NCBI RefSeq assembly: GCF_034422975.1
Contig: NZ_CP139873.1
Location: 1,054,001 to 1,118,000, forward strand
Source of the DNA: Idiomarina sp. PL1-037
GTDB taxonomy: Bacteria; Pseudomonadota; Gammaproteobacteria; Enterobacterales; Alteromonadaceae
DNA length: 64,000 bases
Reading direction: 5' to 3'
Position numbers and translations under genes: made by a program. Below the pieces are notes generated by a model, which did no database searches, was not told the DNA's origin, and saw nothing but the letters and a program-made list of their open reading frames with translations. The number at the start of each line of letters is the position of its first letter. The stretch's first letter is position 1. Below are positions 1 to 8,175 of the stretch, in pieces.

Positions 1-1107
1 GGCTCAACAGTTTGTTATCTGGAAACGATTTTGCAGGCGGCAGGCTACACGACTGGCGTTTATACCTCACCGCATATTACTGAGTACCGCGAACGAGTTC
101 GGGTTAATGCGCAAGAATTGCCGGACTCCGAACACGTTAATGCCTTTCATGCTATTGAGCAGGCTCGTAACAATACGTCATTAACTTATTTTGAGTTCGG
201 TACTTTAGCCGCGCTTTGGTTGATGGGTCGCCAGTCTCCGGATGTCGCTATTCTTGAGGTGGGTCTCGGTGGGCGATTAGACGCAGTTAACTGTGTTGAC
301 GCAGACGTGGCGGTGGTCACCAGCATCGGCATCGATCACATTGCTTTTCTCGGAAATAATCGTGAGCACATAGGGTATGAAAAAGCCGGTATTGCCAGAG
401 CGGGTAAACCATTAATTTGCGGTGAAGCAAATCCAACGGCCAGTATTGCAGAAAGCGCGGAGCGTATAGGAGCTAAGCTTTATCAAGTCGGGCGTGACTT
501 TCATCGTACCGAATATAAAGGAAGCTGGAGTTATCGCAGTCAGAACACCCAATTGAATGACTTACCGTTACCCAAACTGCCTCTGATCAATGCATCAACA
601 GCCATTGCGGCTATCGAACAATTGCCGTTACCCGTCAGCTTATCGGCTATTCGTGAAGGTATCACTCAGGCAAGTCTGCCCGGGCGAATGCAATCTCATA
701 ACGTTGATGATATTGAAGTCTTGCTGGATGTTGCGCATAACCCGCAGGCGGCAGTTTATGCCAGTCGTTATTTACGTAAGTTTTATCCCGGGCATAAGGT
801 TTTTGCTGTAGTTGGTATGTTAAGTGATAAAGACCATGCCGGTGTTGCTAACGCATTGAGTTCTCAGACTTCTGGCTGGTATCTTGGCTCGCTGTCGGAG
901 CCGCGTGGTGAAACAGCGGATAACTTGGTGATCAGTGCTAAACTACCTACAGAATCCTGTTATTTGTTTAAATCTGTGGAACAGGCATTTGCTGCCGCTG
1001 TAACAGCAGCGCAGCAATGGCAAATGAATCATGGTAAGGCTCTGGTTTTCGGCTTCGGCTCGTTTTACACTGTAGCGAGAATTAACGCGTATCTAAAAGG
1101 AGCTTGA
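1..1107 (+). CDS. folC: Bifunctional folylpolyglutamate/dihydrofolate synthase FolC (5'-truncated by window edge)
   Basis: Cytoplasmic ligase that joins L-glutamate to dihydropteroate and to folates using ATP. The frame is open from base 1 and begins within the P-loop (GS of GKGS, then TVCYLETIL), so the true start lies upstream; the TTG at 31 is an internal Leu codon. Family motifs visible are EVGLGGRLDAVN, a DH..LG...I.YEKAGI segment and VAHNPQAA of the C-terminal Mur-ligase-like domain. 368 residues are present, about 50 fewer than a full FolC (about 420). It is followed after 3 bases by dedD, as in the E. coli folC-dedD-cvpA-purF order. The stop is TGA at 1105-1107. Confidence 0.95.
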   Translation, partial: GSTVCYLETILQAAGYTTGVYTSPHITEYRERVRVNAQELPDSEHVNAFHAIEQARNNTSLTYFEFGTLAALWLMGRQSPDVAILEVGLGGRLDAVNCVDADVAVVTSIGIDHIAFLGNNREHIGYEKAGIARAGKPLICGEANPTASIAESAERIGAKLYQVGRDFHRTEYKGSWSYRSQNTQLNDLPLPKLPLINASTAIAAIEQLPLPVSLSAIREGITQASLPGRMQSHNVDDIEVLLDVAHNPQAAVYASRYLRKFYPGHKVFAVVGMLSDKDHAGVANALSSQTSGWYLGSLSEPRGETADNLVISAKLPTESCYLFKSVEQAFAAAVTAAQQWQMNHGKALVFGFGSFYTVARINAYLKGA

Positions 1108-1110
1108 GCT

Positions 1111-1656
1111 TTGTCCAGTCCTCTGCAAAATCGTCTCGTTGGCACGTTAATATTGGTGGCGTTAGCCGTGATCATTATTCCTGATGTGCTTGATGGCGAA
1201 AAGAAAGGGTCTGTGGAACCAATGGAAACCATTCCGTTAAAGCCCGCAGTAGAGGAGCAGCTACAGAAACCTGAAACTCTCTCAGATAGAACAGTAGCAG
1301 AGCCGGTTACGGTTGAAGAAGCGTCATCAAATGTTGAGAAGACAGCTGACGAGGCCGCTTCGGTTCAGGACGACAACAACGTACAGGCTCCCTCACGTGA
1401 GCCAGTCGAATTCGCGGTCGACGGTAAAGCCTGGGTGATTCAGTTAGGTGCTTTTAGTCAGGAAGACAGCGTTAAGCGGCTAATTTCTCAGTTACAGGCA
1501 AAGGGTTTTGCCGCATACTCACAAAAATCCTCAGGCAGCTCTTTGATTCGGGTATTGGTTGGTCCTGATACGTCTAAAGCAGAGCTTGAAAAGCAATTAA
1601 CGCCATTAAAAGAATTAACCGGTCTAGAAGGTAAGGTCATTACCTACCGGCCATAA
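1111..1656 (+). CDS. dedD: SPOR-domain cell-division protein DedD
   Basis: Inner-membrane protein whose periplasmic SPOR domain binds denuded septal peptidoglycan during division (family knowledge). The 181-residue product has a short N-terminal tail, one membrane segment at about residues 8-25, a Glu/Val/Pro-rich linker, and a C-terminal SPOR domain from about residue 105 (AWVIQLGAFSQEDSVKRL) to the end. The start is TTG, chosen because AGGAG at 1098-1102 lies 8 bases upstream and the membrane segment follows at once; no ATG fits. It follows folC by 3 bases, so the two are probably cotranscribed. Confidence 0.88.
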   Translation: MSSPLQNRLVGTLILVALAVIIIPDVLDGEKKGSVEPMETIPLKPAVEEQLQKPETLSDRTVAEPVTVEEASSNVEKTADEAASVQDDNNVQAPSREPVEFAVDGKAWVIQLGAFSQEDSVKRLISQLQAKGFAAYSQKSSGSSLIRVLVGPDTSKAELEKQLTPLKELTGLEGKVITYRP

Positions 1657-1745
1657 GTTTTGCAATATATGCGAAAAGAAATCACATTATGAATCGCATT
1701 CTGTTAAAATCGCCCGCGTCTTTAGCTCAGCAATTGTGAGTCATT

Positions 1746-2222
1746 ATGCTCTGGATTGACTACGCCGTTATCATTGTTATTGGCCTTTCTACGCTTATCA
1801 GTCTGGTAAGAGGCTTCGTTAAAGAAGCCGTGTCTCTGGCCATCTGGATAGCAGCTTTTTTTATCGCTAGTCAGTTCTACGAAGATCTCGCGGTATACTT
1901 TACCCAAATTGGTGACCCTTTGGTGAGGAACGCAGCCGCTATTGCTGCATTGTTCGTAGCGACACTTATTCTGGGCGCTATTATCAATTATATTCTTTCT
2001 CAATTAGTTCATCACACCGGCTTATCAGGAACTGATCGGGTTCTTGGTCTGGTGTTTGGCGCCTTACGCGGAGTGCTGATTGTCAGTGCGTTATTATTCT
2101 TTATCGACTCCTTTACCACGTTATCTTCCAGTGACTGGTGGAAGGGGTCCGTGTTAATTCCCCATTTCGGTATATTTATTCAGTGGTTTTTCAGTTATCT
2201 GGAAAACAGCTCCAGTTTTTAG
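1746..2222 (+). CDS. cvpA: CvpA family inner-membrane protein
   Basis: Small integral membrane protein; in E. coli cvpA is needed for colicin V production and its normal biochemical role is unclear. The 158-residue product shows about four hydrophobic segments (roughly residues 5-22, 28-48, 63-85 and 101-120) and the CvpA signature of a D.....I...S...G..RG.V.E pattern at the N-terminus (IDYAVIIVIGLSTLISLVRG). It sits 31 bases before purF, the conserved partner, and probably shares its transcript. The 89-base gap from dedD could hold a promoter but I see no convincing one, nor a PurR operator. Confidence 0.88.
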   Translation: MLWIDYAVIIVIGLSTLISLVRGFVKEAVSLAIWIAAFFIASQFYEDLAVYFTQIGDPLVRNAAAIAALFVATLILGAIINYILSQLVHHTGLSGTDRVLGLVFGALRGVLIVSALLFFIDSFTTLSSSDWWKGSVLIPHFGIFIQWFFSYLENSSSF

Positions 2223-2253
2223 TCCCTCAACCTGTATAAAAAGGTGAAAAGAC

Positions 2254-3771
2254 ATGTGTGGTATTGTTGGTATTGTTGGTAAGCAACCTGTTAACCAAGC
2301 GCTTTACGATGGGTTAACCATGCTTCAACATCGTGGCCAGGACGCCGCTGGTATTATGACAGTTGATGAACACTGTACTTTGCGTTTAAGAAAAGCCAAC
2401 GGACTGGTAAGGGATGTGTTCCATACGCGTCACATGCACCGGTTGTCGGGCAACGTTGGTATTGGTCATGTGCGTTATCCTACTGCAGGTAGTTCGAGTT
2501 CAGCGGAGGCGCAACCATTCTATGTTAATTCGCCTTTTGGTATTGCGATGGCGCACAACGGTAATTTGACGAATGCTGCTGACGTTCAGGAACATTTGTT
2601 TCAAACGGCTCGTCGTCATATTAATACCACCTCCGACTCGGAAATTTTGCTGAACATTTTTGCCAATGAGCTGGATAAAAACGAGAGTTTAACGCTGAGC
2701 GAAGAAGACGTTTTTCGCACCATGACCGCGGTTCACCGTCAGGTTCGTGGTTCTTACGCTGTGGTAGCCATGATTCTGGGTCATGGCATGGTTGCATTCC
2801 GTGACCCGTGGGGCATTCGTCCTTTAGCTCTGGGTAAACGTGATACCGAAGACGGCGAAGAGTACATTGTTGCCTCTGAAAGCGTTGCCATTGACGGCAC
2901 CGGTTTTAAATATATGCGCGATGTCGAGCCTGGTGAAGCTATTTATATTACTAACGACGGCAAGCTGTATTCTCGTCAGTGCGCTGATAAGCCAATACAT
3001 TGTCCGTGTATTTTTGAATACGTGTATTTTGCGCGTCCTGACTCGTTTATTGATGGCATTTCGGTCTATGCCTCTCGGGTAAATATGGGCCGTAAGCTGG
3101 GCGAGAAGATAAAGCGTGATTACGACGATCTCGATATTGATGTGGTTATTCCAATCCCTGAAACCAGCTGTGATATTGCTTTAGAGATAGCCAGCGTGCT
3201 GGACTTACCTTATCGCCAGGGCTTTGTGAAAAACCGCTATATTGGTCGTACCTTTATTATGCCGGGACAGACTCAGCGACGTAAATCAGTACGCCGAAAA
3301 TTAAATGCTATTAGCGCGGAATTCCGTGGTAAAAATGTTCTGCTGGTTGATGATTCAATTGTACGTGGGACAACATCAGAGCAGATAATTGAAATGGCTC
3401 GAGAAGCCGGTGCAAAAAAAGTCTATTTTGCATCAGCGGCTCCGGAAATTCGCTTCCCGAACGTTTACGGGATTGATATGCCAAGCGCTAACGAGCTGAT
3501 TGGTCACGGACGTGAAGCAGAGGAAATTCGTGACATAATTAAAGCTGATGGTCTCATTTATCAGGATCTTGACGATTTAATTGAAGCAGTAGGAGCTGAA
3601 AATCGTTCTATTAAACGTTTTGATACCTCGGTATTCAGTGGTGAATACGTAACGGGTGATGTGAGTCAGGAATACCTGGATCGTTTGCATGCGGCACGTA
3701 ACGACGTTGCGAGGTCCGACCGTGACGGCTCAGAAGACGCCAACCTGGAACTTCACAACGACAACGATTAA
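2254..3771 (+). CDS. purF: Amidophosphoribosyltransferase PurF
   Basis: First committed step of purine synthesis: PRPP plus glutamine gives 5-phosphoribosylamine, glutamate and pyrophosphate. At 505 residues it equals the E. coli length. The N-terminal nucleophile is Cys2 (MCGIVGIVG), exposed after Met removal; the Ntn-hydrolase glutaminase domain spans about 1-230 and the phosphoribosyltransferase domain follows, with the PRPP loop LLVDDSIVRGTT at about 362-374. The ATG at 2254 is preceded by AAGGTG. It is the last gene of the folC-dedD-cvpA-purF run and faces astB across a shared hairpin. Confidence 0.97.
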   Translation: MCGIVGIVGKQPVNQALYDGLTMLQHRGQDAAGIMTVDEHCTLRLRKANGLVRDVFHTRHMHRLSGNVGIGHVRYPTAGSSSSAEAQPFYVNSPFGIAMAHNGNLTNAADVQEHLFQTARRHINTTSDSEILLNIFANELDKNESLTLSEEDVFRTMTAVHRQVRGSYAVVAMILGHGMVAFRDPWGIRPLALGKRDTEDGEEYIVASESVAIDGTGFKYMRDVEPGEAIYITNDGKLYSRQCADKPIHCPCIFEYVYFARPDSFIDGISVYASRVNMGRKLGEKIKRDYDDLDIDVVIPIPETSCDIALEIASVLDLPYRQGFVKNRYIGRTFIMPGQTQRRKSVRRKLNAISAEFRGKNVLLVDDSIVRGTTSEQIIEMAREAGAKKVYFASAAPEIRFPNVYGIDMPSANELIGHGREAEEIRDIIKADGLIYQDLDDLIEAVGAENRSIKRFDTSVFSGEYVTGDVSQEYLDRLHAARNDVARSDRDGSEDANLELHNDND

Positions 3772-3786
3772 TTTATTCTGAAATAA

Positions 3787-3813
3787 AAGACTGAGCGCTT
3801 GGCGCTCAGTCTT
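3787..3813 (-). terminator. Hairpin between convergent purF and astB
   Basis: An 11-bp perfect stem (AAGACTGAGCG at 3787-3797 with CGCTCAGTCTT at 3803-3813) lies between purF and astB. Read on the minus strand it is followed by TTTTATTT, so it is a better terminator for astB, whose stop codon lies within it. On the plus strand no T-run follows, so for purF it may act only as a 3'-end stabilising hairpin. Confidence 0.75.
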
Positions 3814-5149
3814 GCTGGAATGGGTACACTGAACCCAGCTTCATAATTTGTGTTAACTCATCTAGCGCCGTACGCGATTCTTCCAATAGCGCAGGGTCAC
3901 GTAAATCATCGACCGCTAACTCGTCACGGTAATGCTTCTCTACCCACTGATTCAAACGATTAAATAGCCCGTCAGACATTAGGCAATTCTGGTTTGCACC
4001 AGCTATTTCTTCATCGTTTAAAGCAACACGTAAACGCAAACAGGCTGGACCGCCGCCGTTACGCATACTTTGTTTCACATCAAAGTATTCAACCCGCTTA
4101 ATCGGGCTGTCAGCGCTTTGTGTTAATTGTTCGAGATAGGAACGGACATTATCGTTTTCCTGACACTCCTTAGGCGCGACAATGGTCATTTGACCATCGG
4201 GTGGTGTGATTAACTGAGTATTGAATAAATAGGTATTTACTGCGTCCTGAATACTTACTTGCTCTGTAGCAACTTTAATGAAATGTAGCGGATGTTCGCC
4301 GAATTTGCGTTGAATTTCTGCTAATTTCGACTCGGTATCTGCAAAGGCCTGCTCGTGATAAAAAAGTACATTTTGATTACCGACTGCAATGACATCGTTA
4401 TGAAACACGCCCTGATCAATGACATCGGGGTTCTGCTGAATGTAAACGGTGTTGTCTTCACTTAAACCATGCAACCGGGCAATTGCCTGGGAAGCTTCCA
4501 GAGTCTGTCTTGCCGGAAAGCGCTTAGGTGCAGGTTTAGAGCTATCGAAAGCGTAACGGCCAAAAACAAAGAGTTCAATTCCGGCATGACCATATTCACG
4601 GCAAAGGCGAGTGTGGTTCGCGGCACCTTCGTCACCAAAGTGTTCATTGTCCGGCAAGTGAGTGTGATGCTCAAAATAACGACCATTATTGAACATTGCC
4701 TGCAGAATACGGCCACTGGTTTGTGGTTCTAACGAACGGTGAAACTTATTGGTCAGATTCGCCGGGGTAAAATGCACTTTCCCGTTAGCGGTGTCTGCAC
4801 TTGGCGACACCGTCGCGGCATTGGCTGTCCACATACTGGAAGCGGAGCAAACGGCCTGAAATATAGCGGGGGCTTCGGTTGCTGCACGGTACAACACTTC
4901 GGAATCAGTACCGTGGAAGCCCAGACGACGTAAAGCAAAAATATCCGGGCGTTCCTGTGGGGCTAACACGCCTTGTTTCATTCCCATATCGTGCAAGGCT
5001 TTCATTTTTTTCAGGCCTTGCAGGGCAGCATGTTTAGGGCTGGAAGTTGCTTTTGCATTAGCTAAAGAGGCAACGTTGCCGAACGACAGCCCAGCGTAAT
5101 TATGAGTTGGGCCAACCAAACCGTCATAGTTGACTTCGAAGTGTTGCAT
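3806..5149 (-). CDS. astB: N-succinylarginine dihydrolase AstB
   Basis: Second enzyme of the ammonia-producing arginine succinyltransferase pathway: hydrolyses N2-succinylarginine to succinylornithine, ammonia and CO2. The product from Met at 5149 (MQHFEVNYDGLVG) has 447 residues, the E. coli length. Conserved catalytic regions are visible: Glu in LGDEGAANHTRL-like GDEGAANHTRL, His in QGVFHNDVIAV and Cys at about residue 370 in NGGGPACLRL. A GTG at 5155 is a close alternative with AGGGAG 9 bases upstream; the frame extends in theory to 5185. No other ast gene is nearby, so unlike the enterobacterial astCADBE operon it appears to stand alone here. Confidence 0.94.
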   Translation of the reverse strand: MQHFEVNYDGLVGPTHNYAGLSFGNVASLANAKATSSPKHAALQGLKKMKALHDMGMKQGVLAPQERPDIFALRRLGFHGTDSEVLYRAATEAPAIFQAVCSASSMWTANAATVSPSADTANGKVHFTPANLTNKFHRSLEPQTSGRILQAMFNNGRYFEHHTHLPDNEHFGDEGAANHTRLCREYGHAGIELFVFGRYAFDSSKPAPKRFPARQTLEASQAIARLHGLSEDNTVYIQQNPDVIDQGVFHNDVIAVGNQNVLFYHEQAFADTESKLAEIQRKFGEHPLHFIKVATEQVSIQDAVNTYLFNTQLITPPDGQMTIVAPKECQENDNVRSYLEQLTQSADSPIKRVEYFDVKQSMRNGGGPACLRLRVALNDEEIAGANQNCLMSDGLFNRLNQWVEKHYRDELAVDDLRDPALLEESRTALDELTQIMKLGSVYPFQQD

Positions 5150-5383
5150 GCTCACTTTTCGATACTCCCTGCACGTGTCGTGCACCTAAAAATAGAAACT
5201 TAATTGCCATTATACTGTTTTAAAACTGCCTTGAAAGCCTTTATTTTTCTGGACTTTGGCCTGCTAGTTTAATTATGACTGTTTATTTAACTTGTGCGAA
5301 TTTTTATCAAATAACCGAGTTGCGGTTGTTTCTGCGAGCGATAACCGATATACCTAAAAAAGGCCGCTAAAGAGCAATTGCAC

Positions 5384-5412
5384 TTGTAATTGTTACTGTT
5401 AGCACGTATATA
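5384..5412 (+). promoter_or_regulatory. Possible topA promoter
   Basis: TTGTAA at 5384-5389 and TATATA at 5407-5412 are 17 bases apart, each matching four of six consensus bases, and would start transcription about 25 bases before topA. The rest of the 296-base gap between the astB and topA starts is AT-rich, with a 15-base palindrome near astB (5170-5184) and no gene that I can support. Confidence 0.35.
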
Positions 5413-5445
5413 CACGGTCATCTACAACAAGAGAACGATTATTCT

Positions 5446-8064
5446 ATGGCAAAATCGCTCGTCATTGTCGAGTCTCCGGCAAAAGCCAAAACGATTAATA
5501 AGTATTTAGGTAAGGACTTTGTCGTTAAGTCCAGTGTTGGTCATGTCCGTGATCTGCCTACCCGTGCCACTGAGACTATAAAGAGTAAGCCGGCTGCGGA
5601 AGTACGCAAAATGGCGCCGGACGCTAAGGCAAAATACCAGAAAGAACGTGATTATAAGCGACTGATTGCTCGTATGGGGGTTGACCCGGAAAATGACTGG
5701 GAAGCACATTACGAGGTTTTGCAGGGAAAAGAGAAAGTCGTTAAAGAGCTAAAACAGTTAGCCAAAAAGTCAGATGAAATTATTCTGGCAACGGATTTGG
5801 ACCGCGAGGGGGAGGCGATAGCCTGGCACTTGCGGGAACTTATTGGTGGTGACGACTCGCGTTATAAACGCGTGGTGTTTAATGAAATAACGAAAAAAGC
5901 CATTCAGGAGGCCTTTGAACATCCGGCAGAGCTGAACACTGACCGGGTTAATGCGCAGCAGACCCGACGTTTCCTGGATCGCGTCGTTGGTTTTATGGTG
6001 TCTCCCTTACTGTGGAAAAAAATCGCCCGAGGGTTGTCAGCAGGGCGTGTCCAATCTGTTGCTGTAAGGCTTGTGGTTGAACGTGAGCGTGAAATTAAAG
6101 CCTTTGTACCGGAAGAGTACTGGGACGTCCATGCGGACTTAAATACGCCTGCGGACGAGTCTCTGCGCATGCAGGTGATGAAGCAGGCAGGTAAGAACTT
6201 CCGTCCGTCCAATAAACAGGAAACGGACGAGGCCTTAGCGCTACTGAAAAAAGCCAATTATGAAATTACCGGGCGTGAAGATAAACCAACGTCCAGCAAA
6301 CCCAGCGCGCCTTTTATTACCTCGACTCTGCAGCAAGCTGCCAGTACCCGATTAGGCTTTGGCGTCAAGAAAACCATGATGATGGCTCAGCGTTTGTATG
6401 AAGCAGGTCATATTACGTACATGCGTACTGATTCAACCAATTTAAGTTCTGAAGCTGTTGATGCCTGTCGTGAATTAATTACCAAGGATTTCGGAAAAAA
6501 TTATTTACCGGATGCTCCTGTTCGCTATGGTGCAAAAAGTAATGCGCAGGAAGCGCACGAGGCGATACGCCCGTCAGACGTAAAGGTTAAGTCTGAGTCA
6601 CTGGCGTCTGTTGAGCGAGATGCGCAACGTTTGTATGAGCTTATCTGGCGTCAATTTGTGGCCTGCCAAATGGTACCGGCTCGTTATGACAGTACCACTT
6701 TGACGGCAACCGCCGGCGATTTTGAATTGAAAGCTCGCGGGCGCGTTATGCGGTTTGCGGGTTGGACTAAGGTAATGCCCCCGGCCAGTAGTAAAAAAGA
6801 TGGTGATGCGACCTTGCCCGATGTAAAAAAAGGCGATGCATTAGAGCTGGAGAAGCTGAACCCGGAACAACATTTTACTAAGCCACCGGCGCGTTATGGT
6901 GAAGCTTCTCTGGTAAAAGAACTAGAGAAACGAGGCATTGGTCGTCCATCAACTTATGCTTCCATTATTTCTACCATTCAGGATCGCGGTTATGTTCGGG
7001 TTGAGAGCCGTCGGTTCTTTGCTGAAAAAATGGGTGAAATTGTCAATGACCGCTTGATTGAAAACTTCACTGAGCTAATGAATTATAACTTTACGGCGGA
7101 AATGGAACAGGCTCTGGATGATATTGCCGCCGGAAAGCGGGACTGGAAAGAGACTCTGGATAAGTTTTATGCTGACTTTAAAGAGCGCCTGGAAAAAGCT
7201 GAACTGGAACCGACCGAGGGAGGCATGCGTGAGAACAGCATGGTTCTTACCGATATCGACTGCCCTGAGTGCGGTCGAAAAATGGGAATAAGAACAGCTT
7301 CCACGGGTGTATTCCTTGGTTGTTCTGGCTATAACCTGCCGCCCAAAGAACGTTGTACTAAAACGCTTAACCTGACACCGGGCGAAGAAGCGATAGAGGT
7401 GACTGACGAAGAAGAGCGTGAAACTGAAGCGCTTCGAGCCAAAAAGCGTTGCCCTAAATGTGGCACCGCAATGGACAGTTACCTTATTGACGAAAAGCGT
7501 AAGTTACACGTTTGTGGTAACAACCCAACCTGTGACGGTCAACTGGTTGAAGAGGGGACTTTCCGCATTAAGGGGTATGATGGACCCACCATTGAATGCG
7601 ATAAGTGTGGCTCTGAAATGCAGTTAAAAACGGGACGCTTTGGTAAGTACTTTGGCTGCACTAACAGTGAATGTAAAAATACCCGGAAATTACTGCGAAG
7701 CGGAGAAGCTGCGCCACCGAAAGAAGATCCGGTGCCGTTACCTGAGTTACCTTGTGAAGAGTCGGATGCTTACTTTGTGCTAAGAGACGGGGCTTCCGGT
7801 ATTTTTCTTTCGGCCAATACCTTCCCTAAATCGAGAGAAACTCGGGCGGTAACGGTAAAAGAACTGGCTCAGTTTAAAGATCGTTTACCGGAAAAATTCA
7901 AGTACCTGGCAGAAGCGCCTAAGGAAGATAATGACGGTAATGATGCTATTGTTCGTTTTTCAAGAAAGAACAAAGAACAGTACGTTGTAACTGAAATTAA
8001 GAAGAAACAAACGGGTTGGAAGGCGTTCTACCGTAACGGTAAGTGGCAGGTAGAAGAAAAGTAG
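5446..8064 (+). CDS. topA: DNA topoisomerase I (type IA)
   Basis: Relaxes negatively supercoiled DNA by single-strand passage through a covalent 5'-phosphotyrosine link. The 872-residue protein has an N-terminal Toprim domain (VIVESPAKAKTI; DLDRE at about 117-121, the metal-binding DxDxE), the catalytic Tyr325 in ITYMRTDSTN, and a C-terminal region with three four-cysteine zinc ribbons beginning at about residues 606, 669 and 718, followed by a further basic tail without cysteine pairs. Length and layout match E. coli TopA (865). The start ATG is followed directly by the conserved AKSLVIVESPAKAKT region. The gap after it leads into the TadE-like gene. Confidence 0.97.
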   Translation: MAKSLVIVESPAKAKTINKYLGKDFVVKSSVGHVRDLPTRATETIKSKPAAEVRKMAPDAKAKYQKERDYKRLIARMGVDPENDWEAHYEVLQGKEKVVKELKQLAKKSDEIILATDLDREGEAIAWHLRELIGGDDSRYKRVVFNEITKKAIQEAFEHPAELNTDRVNAQQTRRFLDRVVGFMVSPLLWKKIARGLSAGRVQSVAVRLVVEREREIKAFVPEEYWDVHADLNTPADESLRMQVMKQAGKNFRPSNKQETDEALALLKKANYEITGREDKPTSSKPSAPFITSTLQQAASTRLGFGVKKTMMMAQRLYEAGHITYMRTDSTNLSSEAVDACRELITKDFGKNYLPDAPVRYGAKSNAQEAHEAIRPSDVKVKSESLASVERDAQRLYELIWRQFVACQMVPARYDSTTLTATAGDFELKARGRVMRFAGWTKVMPPASSKKDGDATLPDVKKGDALELEKLNPEQHFTKPPARYGEASLVKELEKRGIGRPSTYASIISTIQDRGYVRVESRRFFAEKMGEIVNDRLIENFTELMNYNFTAEMEQALDDIAAGKRDWKETLDKFYADFKERLEKAELEPTEGGMRENSMVLTDIDCPECGRKMGIRTASTGVFLGCSGYNLPPKERCTKTLNLTPGEEAIEVTDEEERETEALRAKKRCPKCGTAMDSYLIDEKRKLHVCGNNPTCDGQLVEEGTFRIKGYDGPTIECDKCGSEMQLKTGRFGKYFGCTNSECKNTRKLLRSGEAAPPKEDPVPLPELPCEESDAYFVLRDGASGIFLSANTFPKSRETRAVTVKELAQFKDRLPEKFKYLAEAPKEDNDGNDAIVRFSRKNKEQYVVTEIKKKQTGWKAFYRNGKWQVEEK

Positions 8065-8128
8065 CTAAAGGCTTACGAGCAAACACTCAATTTGCCAATA
8101 GTTAAAAGATAAAAGCTGGACTAACATA

Positions 8129-8156
8129 GTGCCGTGTCTATTGAAGGACACGGCAC
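8129..8156 (+). promoter_or_regulatory. Perfect 10-bp hairpin upstream of TadE-like gene
   Basis: GTGCCGTGTC at 8129-8138 pairs perfectly with GACACGGCAC at 8147-8156 around an 8-base loop. No T-run follows, so it is not a normal terminator. A second copy of GACACGG at 8161-8167 runs into the GGAGG ribosome-binding site (8166-8170). The left arm CCGTGTC could therefore pair with either copy, and the second pairing would cover part of the ribosome-binding site. Function is inference. Confidence 0.6.
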
Positions 8157-8175
8157 ACCGGACACGGAGGTCCTA

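Noticed and set aside
1658..1678. PurR-like inverted sequence (TGCAATATATGC region) before cvpA-purF
   Set aside because: The half-sites GCA and TGC are one base closer than in the PurR consensus and the central CG is missing.
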